A stretch of 64,000 nucleotides of DNA, from the NCBI RefSeq assembly GCF_052857255.1, contig NC_135497.1, forward strand, positions 118,163,744 through 118,227,743, read 5' to 3'. Shown here piece by piece: positions 22,313 to 33,471 of the stretch (position 1 is its first letter; every line of letters starts with the position of its first letter). A program made the position numbers and the translations under genes. The notes under the pieces were generated by a model. That model was not told the DNA's origin, did no database searches, and saw only the letters and a list, made by a program, of their open reading frames with translations. Source of the DNA: Amblyomma americanum. Taxonomy: Eukaryota; Arthropoda; Arachnida; Ixodida; Ixodidae.

Positions 22313-22729
22313 AGCGCATCACTGCGCGACCTGCGGAATCGCGTGACCGTCCTCCTCTTCGATGTCGATGGGTGCTGCCGCGAGCAGGGATTTCTTCCTT
22401 GCTATTGAACTGCAACTGTTTCCGATCGCTCTATAGTTTATAATTTGTGAAAGGAAAAAAAATTTAGATTACATTTAAGAAAGTTGTGAACGATGCGAAG
22501 CGTAAATTCTGATTATAAACGATGCTAAGATGATGCTGCTGATGACGATTCAAGTTGGCTGATGAGATTTTAGGCATACACAACGCATGACTGGGGTTTA
22601 ATTCTGACAACGTGGTGAGCAAATGCGCCCTCGCATTGGATGTAAGCTTTGAGGAGGATGCGTGATTCATAAAAACCAGAACCCATCAAAAAGAAAAAGG
22701 AAACCGAAAGAAAAGGAGCTTCTAGAAAA
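22313..22729. other. No recognised feature
   Basis: No coding or repeat signal seen. Confidence 0.4.
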
Positions 22730-22822
22730 AATAACAGAGCTAACACATACAACCACAGAACTAGGGACGGAAAAAAGGACACAAGCGTCTCTCGTTCTGT
22801 GTTAGCGCTGTTATTTTCGATT
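22730..22822. repeat. Short hairpin, 20-bp arms
   Basis: AAAATAACAGAGCTAACACA on the left and its reverse complement with one mismatch on the right (TGTGTTAGCGCTGTTATTTT). The centre holds GGACACAAGCGTCTC, a motif also seen in the 44.2-kb hairpin. Confidence 0.7.
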
Positions 22823-22983
22823 GCCGGGAATTACCACGTCACACAAAAGGTAGGTTTAATGAAGATTCTTTTCGCTTCTGACAAGCACGCGTCTCGGAGG
22901 ACTTGCTGAAATTCATATCGAGAAATCACGCAGCATAGAAGAAAAGGTTAAGAAGCGTTTAGGATTGGGCAAGTTGGTCAGAT

Positions 22984-23097
22984 ATGCTAAAGGGAAGAAT
23001 TGCGCAGCATCAAGTAACGAGGACAGCAGACGCTTGTGCATGTGTGTGCTCTCCTGCTGTCCTCGTTGCTTGGTGCTGCGCCATTCTTCCCTTTAGC
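22984..23097. repeat. Imperfect hairpin, 46-bp arms
   Basis: Left arm 22984-23029 and right arm 23052-23097 are inverted copies with three mismatches. The loop is 22 bp. The arm includes AACGAGGACAGCAG, close to AACGAGGACACGCG in the 44.2-kb hairpin. Confidence 0.9.
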
Positions 23098-23613
23098 ATG
23101 AAAGACAGGGACGCAGCGAGAATCGGCACGACCGCACATCAACTCGCTCATCTGTCTCGACTTGTTTTGGAATTTATGCTGGGGCTTCACTACGAGATAA
23201 AACATGAAGGGCAATGAGGCGCTTTGTCAAGTCGTTCGTGCCTTGTCTCGTCTCTTTGCATTGCTCTTTCTCAGTCCCGTCTTTCGTGCACTGTGCCTTA
23301 ATTTAGTACCATGTAGCGACTAGCCCAGACAAACACCTTATTGCAAGCCTGGTGCGTCGGGAACTTAAGGGGACCGAGGATTTAATACCACTCACGGGAG
23401 ATTAAGGCGTCGATTGCCAGCAGCAATCACGTGCTTGATGGGCGGTGATGCCAGGCCTCACACAAACTTTGTAAGAAAGCGATGCCGGGACACCAACGGG
23501 TAAGCAAGTACGCCGAGTGTACAACAGGCATCGTTGGCTGTTAGCCAGAGTGAAGTGAACCAGATGTCACTCAACGATCACGCAACCCCACTATAAAGCG
23601 GGGGATGGTGGGG
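23098..23613. other. No recognised feature
   Basis: Nothing identifiable between the hairpin and the start of the 3-kb duplication. Confidence 0.4.
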
Positions 23614-26600
23614 TCACTGCGGCGGGGTGAAGCTGAACCAGAGAGAGAACACGACTGCAGTCTCAGCTTTGGCTGGCAGAGTGGGTTAATGATATCCAAG
23701 TCAAGATCAAGAGAAAGAAATGGGCTTGGACAGGGCATGTCATGCGAAGGCAAGATAACCGTTCGTCCTTCAGGGTAACGGAGTGTTTTCCAAGAGAAGG
23801 CAAGCGTAGCTGCGGGCGGCAGAAGGTTAGGTAGACGGAGAAGATTAAGAAGTTCGCGGGCATAGGGTGGCCACAGAAGGCAAAATACCGGGTTAATTGG
23901 AGAGACATGGGAGAGGCCTTTGCTCTGCAGTGGGTGTAGTCAGGCTGATAATGATGCTGGTGATGACAGTGTGAACATCAGTAAATACTGTTCTCTGCAT
24001 TGTAAGTGAATCTAGGAATAAATATCTGGGGCATAATGCAAGTAATGAATGAATGCAGTCACAGGCTTCGTGAATATCGCGAACTATTGCTCCGTCTCGA
24101 TTTCGGCTTCTCCTTGCGTGGCGCTAGTGTACGCTTACATAAAAAACCTGTGCTTTACTATTAAAAGTGCTTCGTACAGTTTGCTCACTTGTACAATAAG
24201 AACTCGCTAAGCGTGGAAAGTGGAGCCACTGATACGCGATCACACAAAGATCTCATGAATATTGTTGTATTTACTGTTGTCTATTTCTAGCCGTTCCTGG
24301 ACTCATAATTTTTTATTAGCACTCTTCTTCCCAGGAAGAGTGCATATCAAAGCTAGCTGCTGCAACTGCAGATAGAGGTTGAGCTCGGTACCACGGCGGT
24401 GCTCTTCCTATGAACAAATTTCATTTGCAATCGCACGAAGTTGTCACCTCTTCTGTACCGCTGCGCAAAACTCGGAAACAGTAAAGCAGGCACTGTACGA
24501 GATTTTGTGCGACTTTTGCCCGACGTATAAATATTAGATTTAAGAGCGGTGGGAAGGGGTTCCTTTGAGAAAAACACAGTGACCTTCATCTTTAAACGTA
24601 GAGATTTGCTGGCCTGTGATTCAAGTTACTGTATTAAAGGAACGGTTTCAGTTTCAGGATAGAGACACAGGGAGAAAAAAACTTTAATTAGGTGATCAAT
24701 TCGCAGGAGCCGGGTGGTCGGGGCCCCTAGTCCAGTGCTCCGCTGGTGGCAGAGAGACAGAGCCTAGAGAGACTTTAGGGAACCATCCTGTGCCCACCCC
24801 CTTCCCAAGAGCACCTTTCATGTTTCGCTGATATCCGCTCTTTCCGATATTATGCTGAGGCACTCCTTAAAGACGGGACCGGGAAGCCAACAATACCGGG
24901 CGTTGTAGTGCTCCAGCTAAATTCAACTTTACGTGTGTTCCTTATAGGAGGCTGTGGGTTCAAATCTGCCAGTTCACTGCCACAGTTGTCAGGGATTGTA
25001 CCACAGTTCTGCCATGCTCAGTTTATAGGAACAAGAAAGGGACAACTTGAAACAGATTGTTGAGGAAGTTCACATCTTACGTGTGCAACCCGATGAATGT
25101 GTTAGCTCGACTTCTGTCTCTATCCTCCAAAAAGAATTAATTTCCTTATCACGAAACCATTTCGTTGCTTTTTCCTTTTCTTTCGATATGCATTTTGTGT
25201 CATTTATGCTGCGGTCTTTTCATGTCTTCACTTCCACGTGCGGTTGCCGTCTTACAAGTTTCGGAGCTGGTTTGTTATCCTTTTCATGTACGAATAGTGT
25301 CGTTTATGTTGAGCCCTTTCATTTTTTCTTTTCCTCACTTCCACGTGCAGGTTTCTTCGCCGAAGATCTTTTGCTGTTTTACTATTTATGTCTTCATCTT
25401 ATCTCACAATTGGTGTTAGCGTCACACGCGCAATCTATCTATAAAAACGATAATGTTTTTCAGTAAAATCTCAGTTTTATTAGAGCCCTGATTTGTCGCC
25501 TGCCTCCGTCCCATGTCTGTTGCGGTTCTTACTCGTTGTGTCTTACCAAATGGCCTACAACGTTGCCCTCGTAAGGTGTTAAGGGGTGTACACACTGCGA
25601 TGACATAACTGATAAAACACGCGTGAAATATCTTACTACTCGGTCCAGTTCCTGAACGATGTCCGAAGCAGTAAGTGTCACTCAAGTGGTTTTAAAGCGC
25701 AAGATTACGCACTAGGTTTCACTCGCGCCCAGTCACATCATGGCTGCGAGAAGTTTGGCAGTGCGGGGCATGTGTTCGTACAGTCCAGCCCTCCTTCATA
25801 TCACCTTCAAGTTGGCGATGAAGAATGAGGCGCGACAGCGCATGATACTCTCTCAATCCGTCAATCAATGGAAGCTTTATTTCCGCATAGAAAAAAAAGT
25901 TCCACAAAATATTTGGACCTATAATCTACATGGCTAGAATACGCTCCAATACAAAGAACATATTTGGGAAATCGTGTAAGAAATGTGTAAACTGTGATTT
26001 CAGCAAAATTCAAAGAGCAAAAATTGCAGGAAACGCATAAGCTTCGCCTTAAGGGTATGACACGATAGCGTAATGGGTGAATTCCCTTATATGCACATCT
26101 TCTCTACTCTACATTCACAGATCCATGGGAGTCCCCACACCCCTCCTGGCGCAGTATTTGCAGAGGTCAAGCGATGCGCCACTGCCCTGCGACGGCAGGT
26201 GCTCCCATCGGTCCTGCAGTGGACGTGGTCAGGCTGATGGTGGCGATGATGAAAGATGTTTTCATAAAAGGCTTGGGCGGAAGCTGGACCACTTCACAGT
26301 CTCGAGCCTGAAGCTGAAATTGTTCCATTAATGCAGTAACTTCAACACCCCTTAGGAAAGTATACGTGTAAAGATGTGAAGAAAATACTGCGACACCCCG
26401 TTTTGATCGCTTGTAAATGTACCAGGTATATATCGGGCAAAAGTTAAACAAGATCTGATCTAGTGTCCTGGTTTACCGTTCCCTAATTTTGGCAGCGGTA
26501 AAATGTGATGACGGCTTCTGCGGTGCGAGCGGATTTACAGTCGACCGCACTTATAACGGCCGCAGTTATAAGAAACGCTCGCTTATTACGATCCACGGTG

Positions 26601-26675
26601 GAACTACCGTCAAAATATGCATTACGGCTATGAAACTGCGTGTCAGATAAAACAACCATGGCCGCCCCACTCAGT
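23614..26675 (+). repeat. 3.06-kb direct duplication, copy 1
   Basis: Matches 29331-32385 along its whole length, with differences of only a few percent by eye and small indels. It contains an RTE 3' end (23672-23968), unassigned AT-rich sequence, and the left end of a pogo-like element (from 26538). Several unrelated repeat pieces kept in the same order argue for a segmental duplication rather than a single mobile element. Confidence 0.9.
23672..23968 (+). mobile_element. RTE-type LINE 3' fragment (in duplication copy 1)
   Basis: Carries the LINE C-terminal codons and ends TGCAGTGGGTGTAGTCAGGC followed by TGATAATGATGC, as in other RTE ends of this window. Confidence 0.7.
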
Positions 26676-27470
26676 TATTGCGATCAAAAAGAAGCTGTAA
26701 ACTTCCCCTGCTGTCAAAAAAAAAAAAAAAACGCGTGCTTTGCGTCAGTCCGGAGGTCGAAGAGCGTCTCCCATCTCACGTGATCCCTCCACTCAATAAA
26801 GCTCAATAAAGTATCGCCCCCCCCCCCCCCCCCCCCCAAAGAAAAGAGAATAAAAAAGCGCCATTAATACTTAGCGTGCCCAGACAGGCTAAAAGGCACA
26901 ATCGGTGCATTCGTGAGTGCCGGCTGCACAAAGCGTCTTAAACTGAAAGCAGAAGCGCGCTAAGCCCGACACAGGGGCAGCATTGAAATCGAAGCTACTG
27001 CGAACAGCCGGTGACAAACCAGCGATCTGAGACGTTTTTAAACAAGTTACATAAATTCACGAGGTCCTCCTGGCTCATCCGGACACGTGTCATGCATCGC
27101 CTTCGCAAAAGAAAATCCGCCTTCTGCGCTGCCGCCGTGTGCAGGAAGCACACAGACGGCTGGCTCACATGAGAAGCAGTACCTTCATTTCTACATCCTT
27201 AGAACGTCGTAGAGGGACGAAGACGACCGTGCCGCCCTACCGTAAAAAGTTGCCGCCAACGCTTCAATCGCTCTCGTACAAAGCTGGAGAGCTTAGAAAG
27301 CGGCTTGATTGAGTCGGTCTCCGGGAAACAAACGTTGTTCAACTGGGCTTCATAAAGAAATAAGGGCGACATTTGTCCAACTGTATGTTTTTGCAGTACT
27401 AGGGCAAGCCCACTTATACAACGAACGCAATACGCCTGACCATCACGTTCGTTGTAAGTGGACTAGACTG
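26538..27470. mobile_element. Pogo/Tigger-like DNA transposon remnant
   Basis: The left end, after TA, reads CAGTCGACCGCACTTATAACGG. The right end, inverted, reads CAGTCTAGTCCACTTACAACG. Such CAGTC...TTATAACG termini and a TA target site are typical of pogo/Tigger elements, though the right flank is AA, not TA. Near the right end, CCACTTATACAACGAACG and its inverted copy form a local hairpin. No transposase is readable, so it is non-autonomous or decayed. Confidence 0.45.
26817..26837 (+). repeat. Poly-C tract (21 C)
   Basis: Uninterrupted run of 21 cytosines. It is directly preceded by two CTCAATAAAG units. Confidence 0.95.
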
Positions 27471-27775
27471 AAGTTCATTGGAAGAGCACTGCCTCGGGAC
27501 CGAGCTCAACCGGTGCCTGCAATGGCGAAAGGTAGCTTTGAAAATAACGCATTCTGGATAAACGATTTTTAATAATAACTTATGATTCAATAAACAACTA
27601 CAAATAGACGATAGTAACTACAATCTTCATGAGACGTTTGTTTGACTGCGCATCTATATGGCTCCACTTTCCTCGGTTTGCGAGTCCTTCGCGTACAAGT
27701 GATCCAATTGACCGAAGGAGCAGGCGACAGCATTCCGACCCACCCGAAGCAATTTTATTAGCAAAACATAGGATT

Positions 27776-27816
<41 letters not shown>

Positions 27817-27841
27817 CGCGCGTGCGTGCGTGCGTGCGTGC

Positions 27842-27886
<45 letters not shown>

Positions 27887-27901
27887 CGCGCGTGTGTTGT
27901 G

Positions 27902-27939
<38 letters not shown>

Positions 27940-28021
27940 GTGTGCGCGCGCGCGTGCGTGTTGTGTTGTGTTGTGTGTGTGTGTGTGTGCGTGTGCGTGC
28001 GTGCGTGTGCGTGCGTGTGTG

Positions 28022-28094
<73 letters not shown>
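27776..28094 (+). repeat. (GT)n/(GC)n microsatellite
   Basis: About 315 bp of alternating purine-pyrimidine sequence, mostly TG with blocks of CG and GTGC and three GTTGTG interruptions. Open frames across it are an artefact of the repeat. Confidence 0.95.
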
Positions 28095-28097
<3 letters not shown>

Positions 28098-28236
28098 AGC
28101 GAAACGCAAGGAGTAACCGAAACCGAAACGAAGTAACAGTTCACAATATTCACAATGTGATTGACTGCATTCATACATTAAATGCATTATGCCTTATAGT
28201 ACTCATTCCTAGCTTCACTTGAACTTTACGGAAGTT

Positions 28237-28596
28237 ATGGATCGTCGCACGAGCCGAAAGAGAGGAAAGCGTGTAGAAGTGGGCCGCGACGAGTGCAATG
28301 CTCCCGTAGCCGACAGTGTCGAAACAATGGGCAATCGTATGAGTGAGGAAAGAGGGCAGCATACAGAAGTGGGCCTTGATAAATGCAGTACTCATGGACC
28401 CTACTTTGTGAGGACGATGGACCGTCGTGCCAGCGATTACACGGGGCGGCGTACAGAAGTAGGCCGCGACCAGTGGAGAGCTCCCGCATACGACTTTGCG
28501 GAAACGATGGACCGTCGTATCAGCGCGGACACGAGGCGACGTACAGAATTTGTCCGGGAGAGACGAGAGCAATCACCAATCATGACCACGTTTAAC
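28237..28596 (+). repeat. 90-bp tandem repeat, four units, open reading frame
   Basis: Units begin at 28237, 28327, 28417 and 28507, exactly 90 bp apart. Each starts ATGGRC/ATGGGC and codes for a 30-residue block of the type MDRRxS...RRTEVGRD. The encompassing frame is open from 28219 to 28767 (182 codons) and is basic and hydrophilic. The units differ at many sites but keep length and frame. I do not recognise the protein. It could be a decaying minisatellite or a repeat protein, and the opposite strand is also largely open. Confidence 0.6.
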
Positions 28597-28769
28597 CCAG
28601 GTCAGAAGAAAATCGCGTGTGACGATACTTGTACCAGACGTCTATCTTTCCCGCGAAAAATTGGATTTTCAACGCTTGCGGCAGCTGTGCCGACCAAACT
28701 CTCACAACAGCTGACCCCCGGCATCTGCTGTTGGCAGCATCTGGCCCGCGACACTCTTCTCGAGTAAAT

Positions 28770-29330
28770 GATACGCAGCTGGAAAACGCCGCTTGCGTAA
28801 AAAGTAAAAAAAAAACTTTAGCTCATGCCCTCTGAGCAAGACTTTGCCACCCATGACCCCGAGAACAATCGTTGAGCGGTGAGTAAAATTTACCTCAAGG
28901 CCGCCTATTTGTGCGCCATTTTCATTCAATAGGCCATCGAAGTTTCGCCCATGGTTTGGTGAGAAACATGCCACAAAGATGCAGAATGGCGAGCTAGGCT
29001 GCAAGGACCAAAGGCGTTTCTGCTTCTTTACAGACGCTGAAACGTCACACTCGTAACCGTGTTGGTCAGCACCTTGACCCCCCTCCCCGCGGTCCTTTGT
29101 CTTGCGCGCCTTCTGTTCGTTGAGCGAAGCTCGACTGGGCGCTGTTTGAGATGCCTCACACCCGATAACACGTGCACGCTCAGAAAATCACGATATCAAT
29201 TTCGCTTTAAACGTTGCGCTCTGTATATGCGTGTTACGCAGTTGCTCGGCATTCGTTTCCCGGCCCTTTCGCTCATCCAGCTGCGATGTCTCCCTCTGCG
29301 GCTTTCTTACGGCTGGAGCACTGAGATATG
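28770..29330. other. No recognised feature
   Basis: Spacer before duplication copy 2. No identifiable element. Confidence 0.4.
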
Positions 29331-32300
29331 TCACTGCGGCGGGGTGAAGCTGAACCAGAGAGAGAACACGACTGCAGTCTCAGCTTTTTCTGGCAAAGTG
29401 GGTTAATGATATCCAAGTCGAAATCAAGAGAAAGAAATGGGCTTGGGCAGGGCATGTGATACGAAGGCAAGATAACCGTTGGTCCTTCAGGGTAACGGAG
29501 TGGATTCCAAGAGAAGGCAAGCGTAGCTGGGGGCGGCAGAAGGTTAGGTGGACGGATGAGATTAAGAAGTTCGCGGGCATAGGGTGGGCGCAGAAGTCAA
29601 AATACCGGGTTAATTGGAGAGACATGGGAGAGGCCATTGCTCTGCAGTGGGTGTAGTCAGGCTGATAATGATGCTGATGATGACAGTGTGAACATCAGTA
29701 AAAACTGTTCTCTGCATTGTAAGTGAATCTAGGAATAAATACCTGGGGCATAATGCAGTAATGAATGAATTGAGTCACAGGCTTTGTGAATATCACGAAC
29801 TATTGCTCCGTCTCGATTTCGGCTTCTCCTTGCGTGGCGCTAGTGTACGCTTACATAAAAACCTGTGCATTACTATTAAAAGTGCTTCGTACAGTTTGCT
29901 CACTTGTACAAAAAGAACTCGCTAAGCGCGGAAAGTGGAGCCACTGATACGCGATCACACAAAGATCTCATGAATATTGTTGTATTTACTGTTGTCTATT
30001 TCTAGCCGTTCCTGGACTCATAATTTTTTATTAGCACTCTTCTTACCAGGAAGAGCGCATATCAAAGCTAGCTGCTGCAACTGCAGACAGATATTGAGCT
30101 CGGTACCATGGCGGTGCTCTTCCTATGAACAAATTTCATTTGCATCGCACGAAGTCGTCACCTCTTCTGTACCGCTGCGCAAAACTCGGAAACAGTAAAG
30201 CAGGGCACTGTACGAGATTTTGTGCGACTTTTGCCCGACGTATAAATATTAGATTTAAGAGCGGTGGGAAGGGGTTCCTTTATGAAAAACACAGTGACCT
30301 TCATCTTTAAACGTAGAGATTTCCTGGCCTTTATTCAAATTACTGTATTAAAGGAACGGTTTCAGTTTCAGTATAGAGACACAGGGAGAAAAAAACTTTA
30401 ATTAGGTGATCAATTCGCAGGAGCCGGGTGGTCGGGTCCCCTAGTCCAGTGCTCCGCTGGCGACAGGGAGAGACATGCTAGAGAGACTGTAGGGAACCAT
30501 CCTGTGCCCACCCCCGTCCCAAGAGCACCTTTCATGTTTCACTGATATCCGCTCGTTCCGAAATTACATTGAGACACTCCTTAAAGACGAGCCGGGAAGC
30601 CGACAATACCGGGCGTTGTAGTGCTCCAGCTAAATTCCACTTTACGCGTGTTCCTTAGAGGAGGCTGGGGGTTCAAATCTGCCAGTTCACTGCCACAGTT
30701 GTCGGGGATTGTACCACAGTTCTGCCATGCTCAGATTATAGGAACAAGAAAGGGACAACTTGTAACAGATTGTTGGGGAAGTTCACATCTTACGTGTGCA
30801 ACCCGATGAATGTGTTAGCTCGACTTCTGTCTCTATCCTCCAAAAAGAATTAATTTCCTTATCACGAAACCTTTTCGTTGCATTTTCCTCTTCTTTCGAT
30901 ATGCATTTTGTGTCATTTATGCTGCGGTCTTTCATGTCTTAACTTCCACGTGCGGTTGCCGTCTTACAAGTTTCGGAGCTGGTTTGTTATCCTTTTCATG
31001 TACGAATAGTGTCGTTTATGTTGTGCCCTTTCATTTTTTCATTTCTTCACTTCCACGTGCAGGTTTCTTCGCCGAAGATCTTTTGTTGTTTTACTATTTA
31101 TGTCTTCATCTTCTCTTACATTTGGTTATAGGGTCACACGCGCAATCTATCAAAACGATAATGCTTTTCAATAAAATCTCAGTTTTATTATAGCCCTGAT
31201 TTGTCGCCTGCCTCCGTCCCATGTCTGTTGCGGTTTTTACTCGTTGTGTCTTACCAAATGGCCTACAACGTTGCCCTCATAAGGTGTTAAGGGGTGTACA
31301 CACAGCGATGACATAACTGATAAAACACGCGTGAAATATCTTACTACTCGGTCCAGTTCCTGAATGATGTCCGAAGCAGTAAGTGTCACTCAAGTGGTTT
31401 TAAAGCGCAAGATTACGCACTAGGTTTCACTCGCGCCCAGTCACATCATGGGCTGCGAGTAGTTTGGCAGTGCGGGGCATGTGTTCATACAGTCCAGCCC
31501 TCCTTCATATCACCTTCAAGTTGGCGATGAAGAATGAGGCGTGACAGCGCATGATACTCTCTCAATCCGTCAATCAATGGAAGCTTTATTTCCTCATAGA
31601 AGAAAAAGTTCCACAAAATATTTGGACCTATAATCTACATGGCTAGAATACGCTCCAATACAAAGAACATACTTGGGAAATCGTGTAAGAAATCTGTAAA
31701 CTTAGATTTCAGCAAAATTCAAAGAGCAAAAATTGCAGGGAACGCTTAAGCTTCGCCTTAAGGATATGACCCGATAGCGTAATGAGTTAATTCCGTTGTA
31801 TGCAGATCATTCTCTACTCTGCATTCACAGATCCTTGGGAGTCCCCACACCCCTCCTGGCGCAGTATTGCAGAGGTCTAGCGATGCGCCACTGCCCTGCG
31901 ACGGCAGGTGCTCCCATCGGTCCTGCAGTGGGCGTGATCAGGCTGATGGTGGCGATGATGAAAGTTGTTTTCATAAAAGGCTTGGGCGGAAGCTGGACCA
32001 CTTCACAGTCTCGAGCCTGAAGCTGAAATTGTTCCATTAATGCAGTAACTTGAACACCCCCTAGGAAGGTCTACGTTTAAAGATGTGAAGAAAATACTGT
32101 GACACCCCGTTTTGACCGCTTATAAATGTACCAGGTATATGTCGGGCAAAAGTTAAACAATATCTGAACTGGTGTCCTGGTTTACCATTTCCGAGTTTTG
32201 GCAGCGGTAAAATGTGATGACGGCTTCGTGCGGTGAGAGCGGAATTACAGTCGACCGCACTTATAACGGCCGCAGTTATAACAAACGCTCGCTTATTACG

Positions 32301-32385
32301 ATCCACGGTGGAACTACCGTCAAAATATGCATTAGGGCTATGAAACTGCGTGTCAGATAAAACAACCATGGCCGCCACACTCAGT
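29331..32385 (+). repeat. 3.06-kb direct duplication, copy 2
   Basis: Second copy of 23614-26675. It ends inside the pogo-like element: only the first ~138 bp after CAGTCGACC at 32248 are present. The breakpoint therefore cuts a unit that is longer in copy 1. That suggests copy 1 is the source and copy 2 the derived one. Confidence 0.9.
29389..29684 (+). mobile_element. RTE-type LINE 3' fragment (in duplication copy 2)
   Basis: Counterpart of 23672-23968 with small differences. The tail reads TGATAATGATGCTGATGATG. Confidence 0.7.
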
Positions 32386-32554
32386 GAATAAGATCGTACA
32401 AGATCCCTCTGTGAATTGGAGAACTTGACTACAGTGTACTAGAATGTTGTCATACGAAGTAGAGCTTGACTACAAGGTCGTCCTCGATGGAGTTACAGCA
32501 TATCTAGGCGGCGCCCTTCACGCCCAGAAGTTGGGGATGTTGTGGGCCTGAAGC

Positions 32555-32951
32555 CTTATCATGGACCCTAACGGATACTTTTTGCATTCTCAGTGTTTAT
32601 TTTTGCTCACCTTTCTTTTTGTTGCGAAGTTTTGGACCGATTCATCTCTGAGAGGGGAGGTATCCCGCGAACTTTGTATGTTTTTGTTCGCTCATGCTGA
32701 AAGCCTCCGGAACGCGGCTTTTATCACCTTGTTTGCGACGCGAGATGCGATCAATTGTATCTCGAATGATTTCAGCCACACTCATTTGCTTCTACATTGT
32801 CCGAGATTATTGCGGCTGCTTTTGGCGCTTAATCTCGAAGGTTCTTAGCCAGTTATAAAATGAGCGCGGCCGAGAGCGGCGGTGCTTTAGTACTTCGACG
32901 ACCACCGGGCACTTTGTTGCTATCACCGCCGCCGAGTTCATTTGTTTCTAC
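32555..32951 (+). mobile_element. LTR-like fragment
   Basis: It contains CCGATTCATCTCTGAGAGGGGAGG, a TATA box (TATAAAA near 32857) and a GC-rich region after it, a layout typical of tick gypsy LTRs. Its start is uncertain and no partner LTR or primer site was found. It is broken by the Ruka copy that follows. Confidence 0.4.
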
Positions 32952-32961
32952 GCGCAAGACA

Positions 32962-33197
32962 TGGTTTATGGGATCTTAACGTCCCAAAGCGACTCCGGCT
33001 ATGAGGGACGCCGTAGTGAAGGGCTCCGGAAATTTCGACTACCTGGGGTTCTTTATCGTGCACTGACATCGCACAGTACCCGGGCCTCTACAATTTCGCC
33101 TCCATCGAAATTCAGCCACCACGGCCGGGATCGAACCCGCGTCTTTCGGGTCAGCAGCCGAGCGCCATAATCACTGAGCCACCGCGGCGGGTTTTGA
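32962..33197 (-). mobile_element. Ruka-type tick SINE
   Basis: Nearly complete minus-strand copy. It has a tRNA-like head with GGTTCGATCCCGGCCG, the body with TGCACGATAAAGAACCCCAG, and the end GACGTTAAGATCCCATAAAC. The flanks GCGCAAGACA (32952-32961) and GCTCAAGACA (33198-33207) form a 10-bp target duplication with one mismatch. Confidence 0.85.
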
Positions 33198-33377
33198 GCT
33201 CAAGACAGTCCAAAAGGACATCTTCAGTCTGCACACCTATCGCTCGGGCGTTGTCACCAATCACGTGCCAATATGGCGACGCCCTGCCCGCCCGCTTCGG
33301 ATCAGATGCAGCGTGGCCGCTACATTATTCGTCTCGATACACACTAAACACGATCCTATATATAATACTGAAAGATG

Positions 33378-33471
33378 CCCAGGTGGGCATAAAATCACTT
33401 ATCCTTACCGCATTCCATGATGAGAATGGGCTTTATTCTGGTAAAACGGAATAATTTATGCCCGCCTAGGG
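33378..33471. repeat. Small inverted repeat
   Basis: CCCAGGTGGGCATAAA at 33378 and its near-complement TTTATGCCCGCCTAGGG at 33455. No coding capacity. Confidence 0.5.

Noticed and set aside
27629..28187. Long open frames coding for Cys-Val or Thr-His repeats on both strands
   Set aside because: They are produced by the (GT)n/(GC)n microsatellite, which has no stop codons in several frames. No flanking coding sequence supports a gene.
23614..32385. The two 3-kb repeats as LTRs of one giant retrotransposon
   Set aside because: They contain truncated LINE ends and half of a pogo-like element. The inner 2.65 kb has no primer site, gag or pol.
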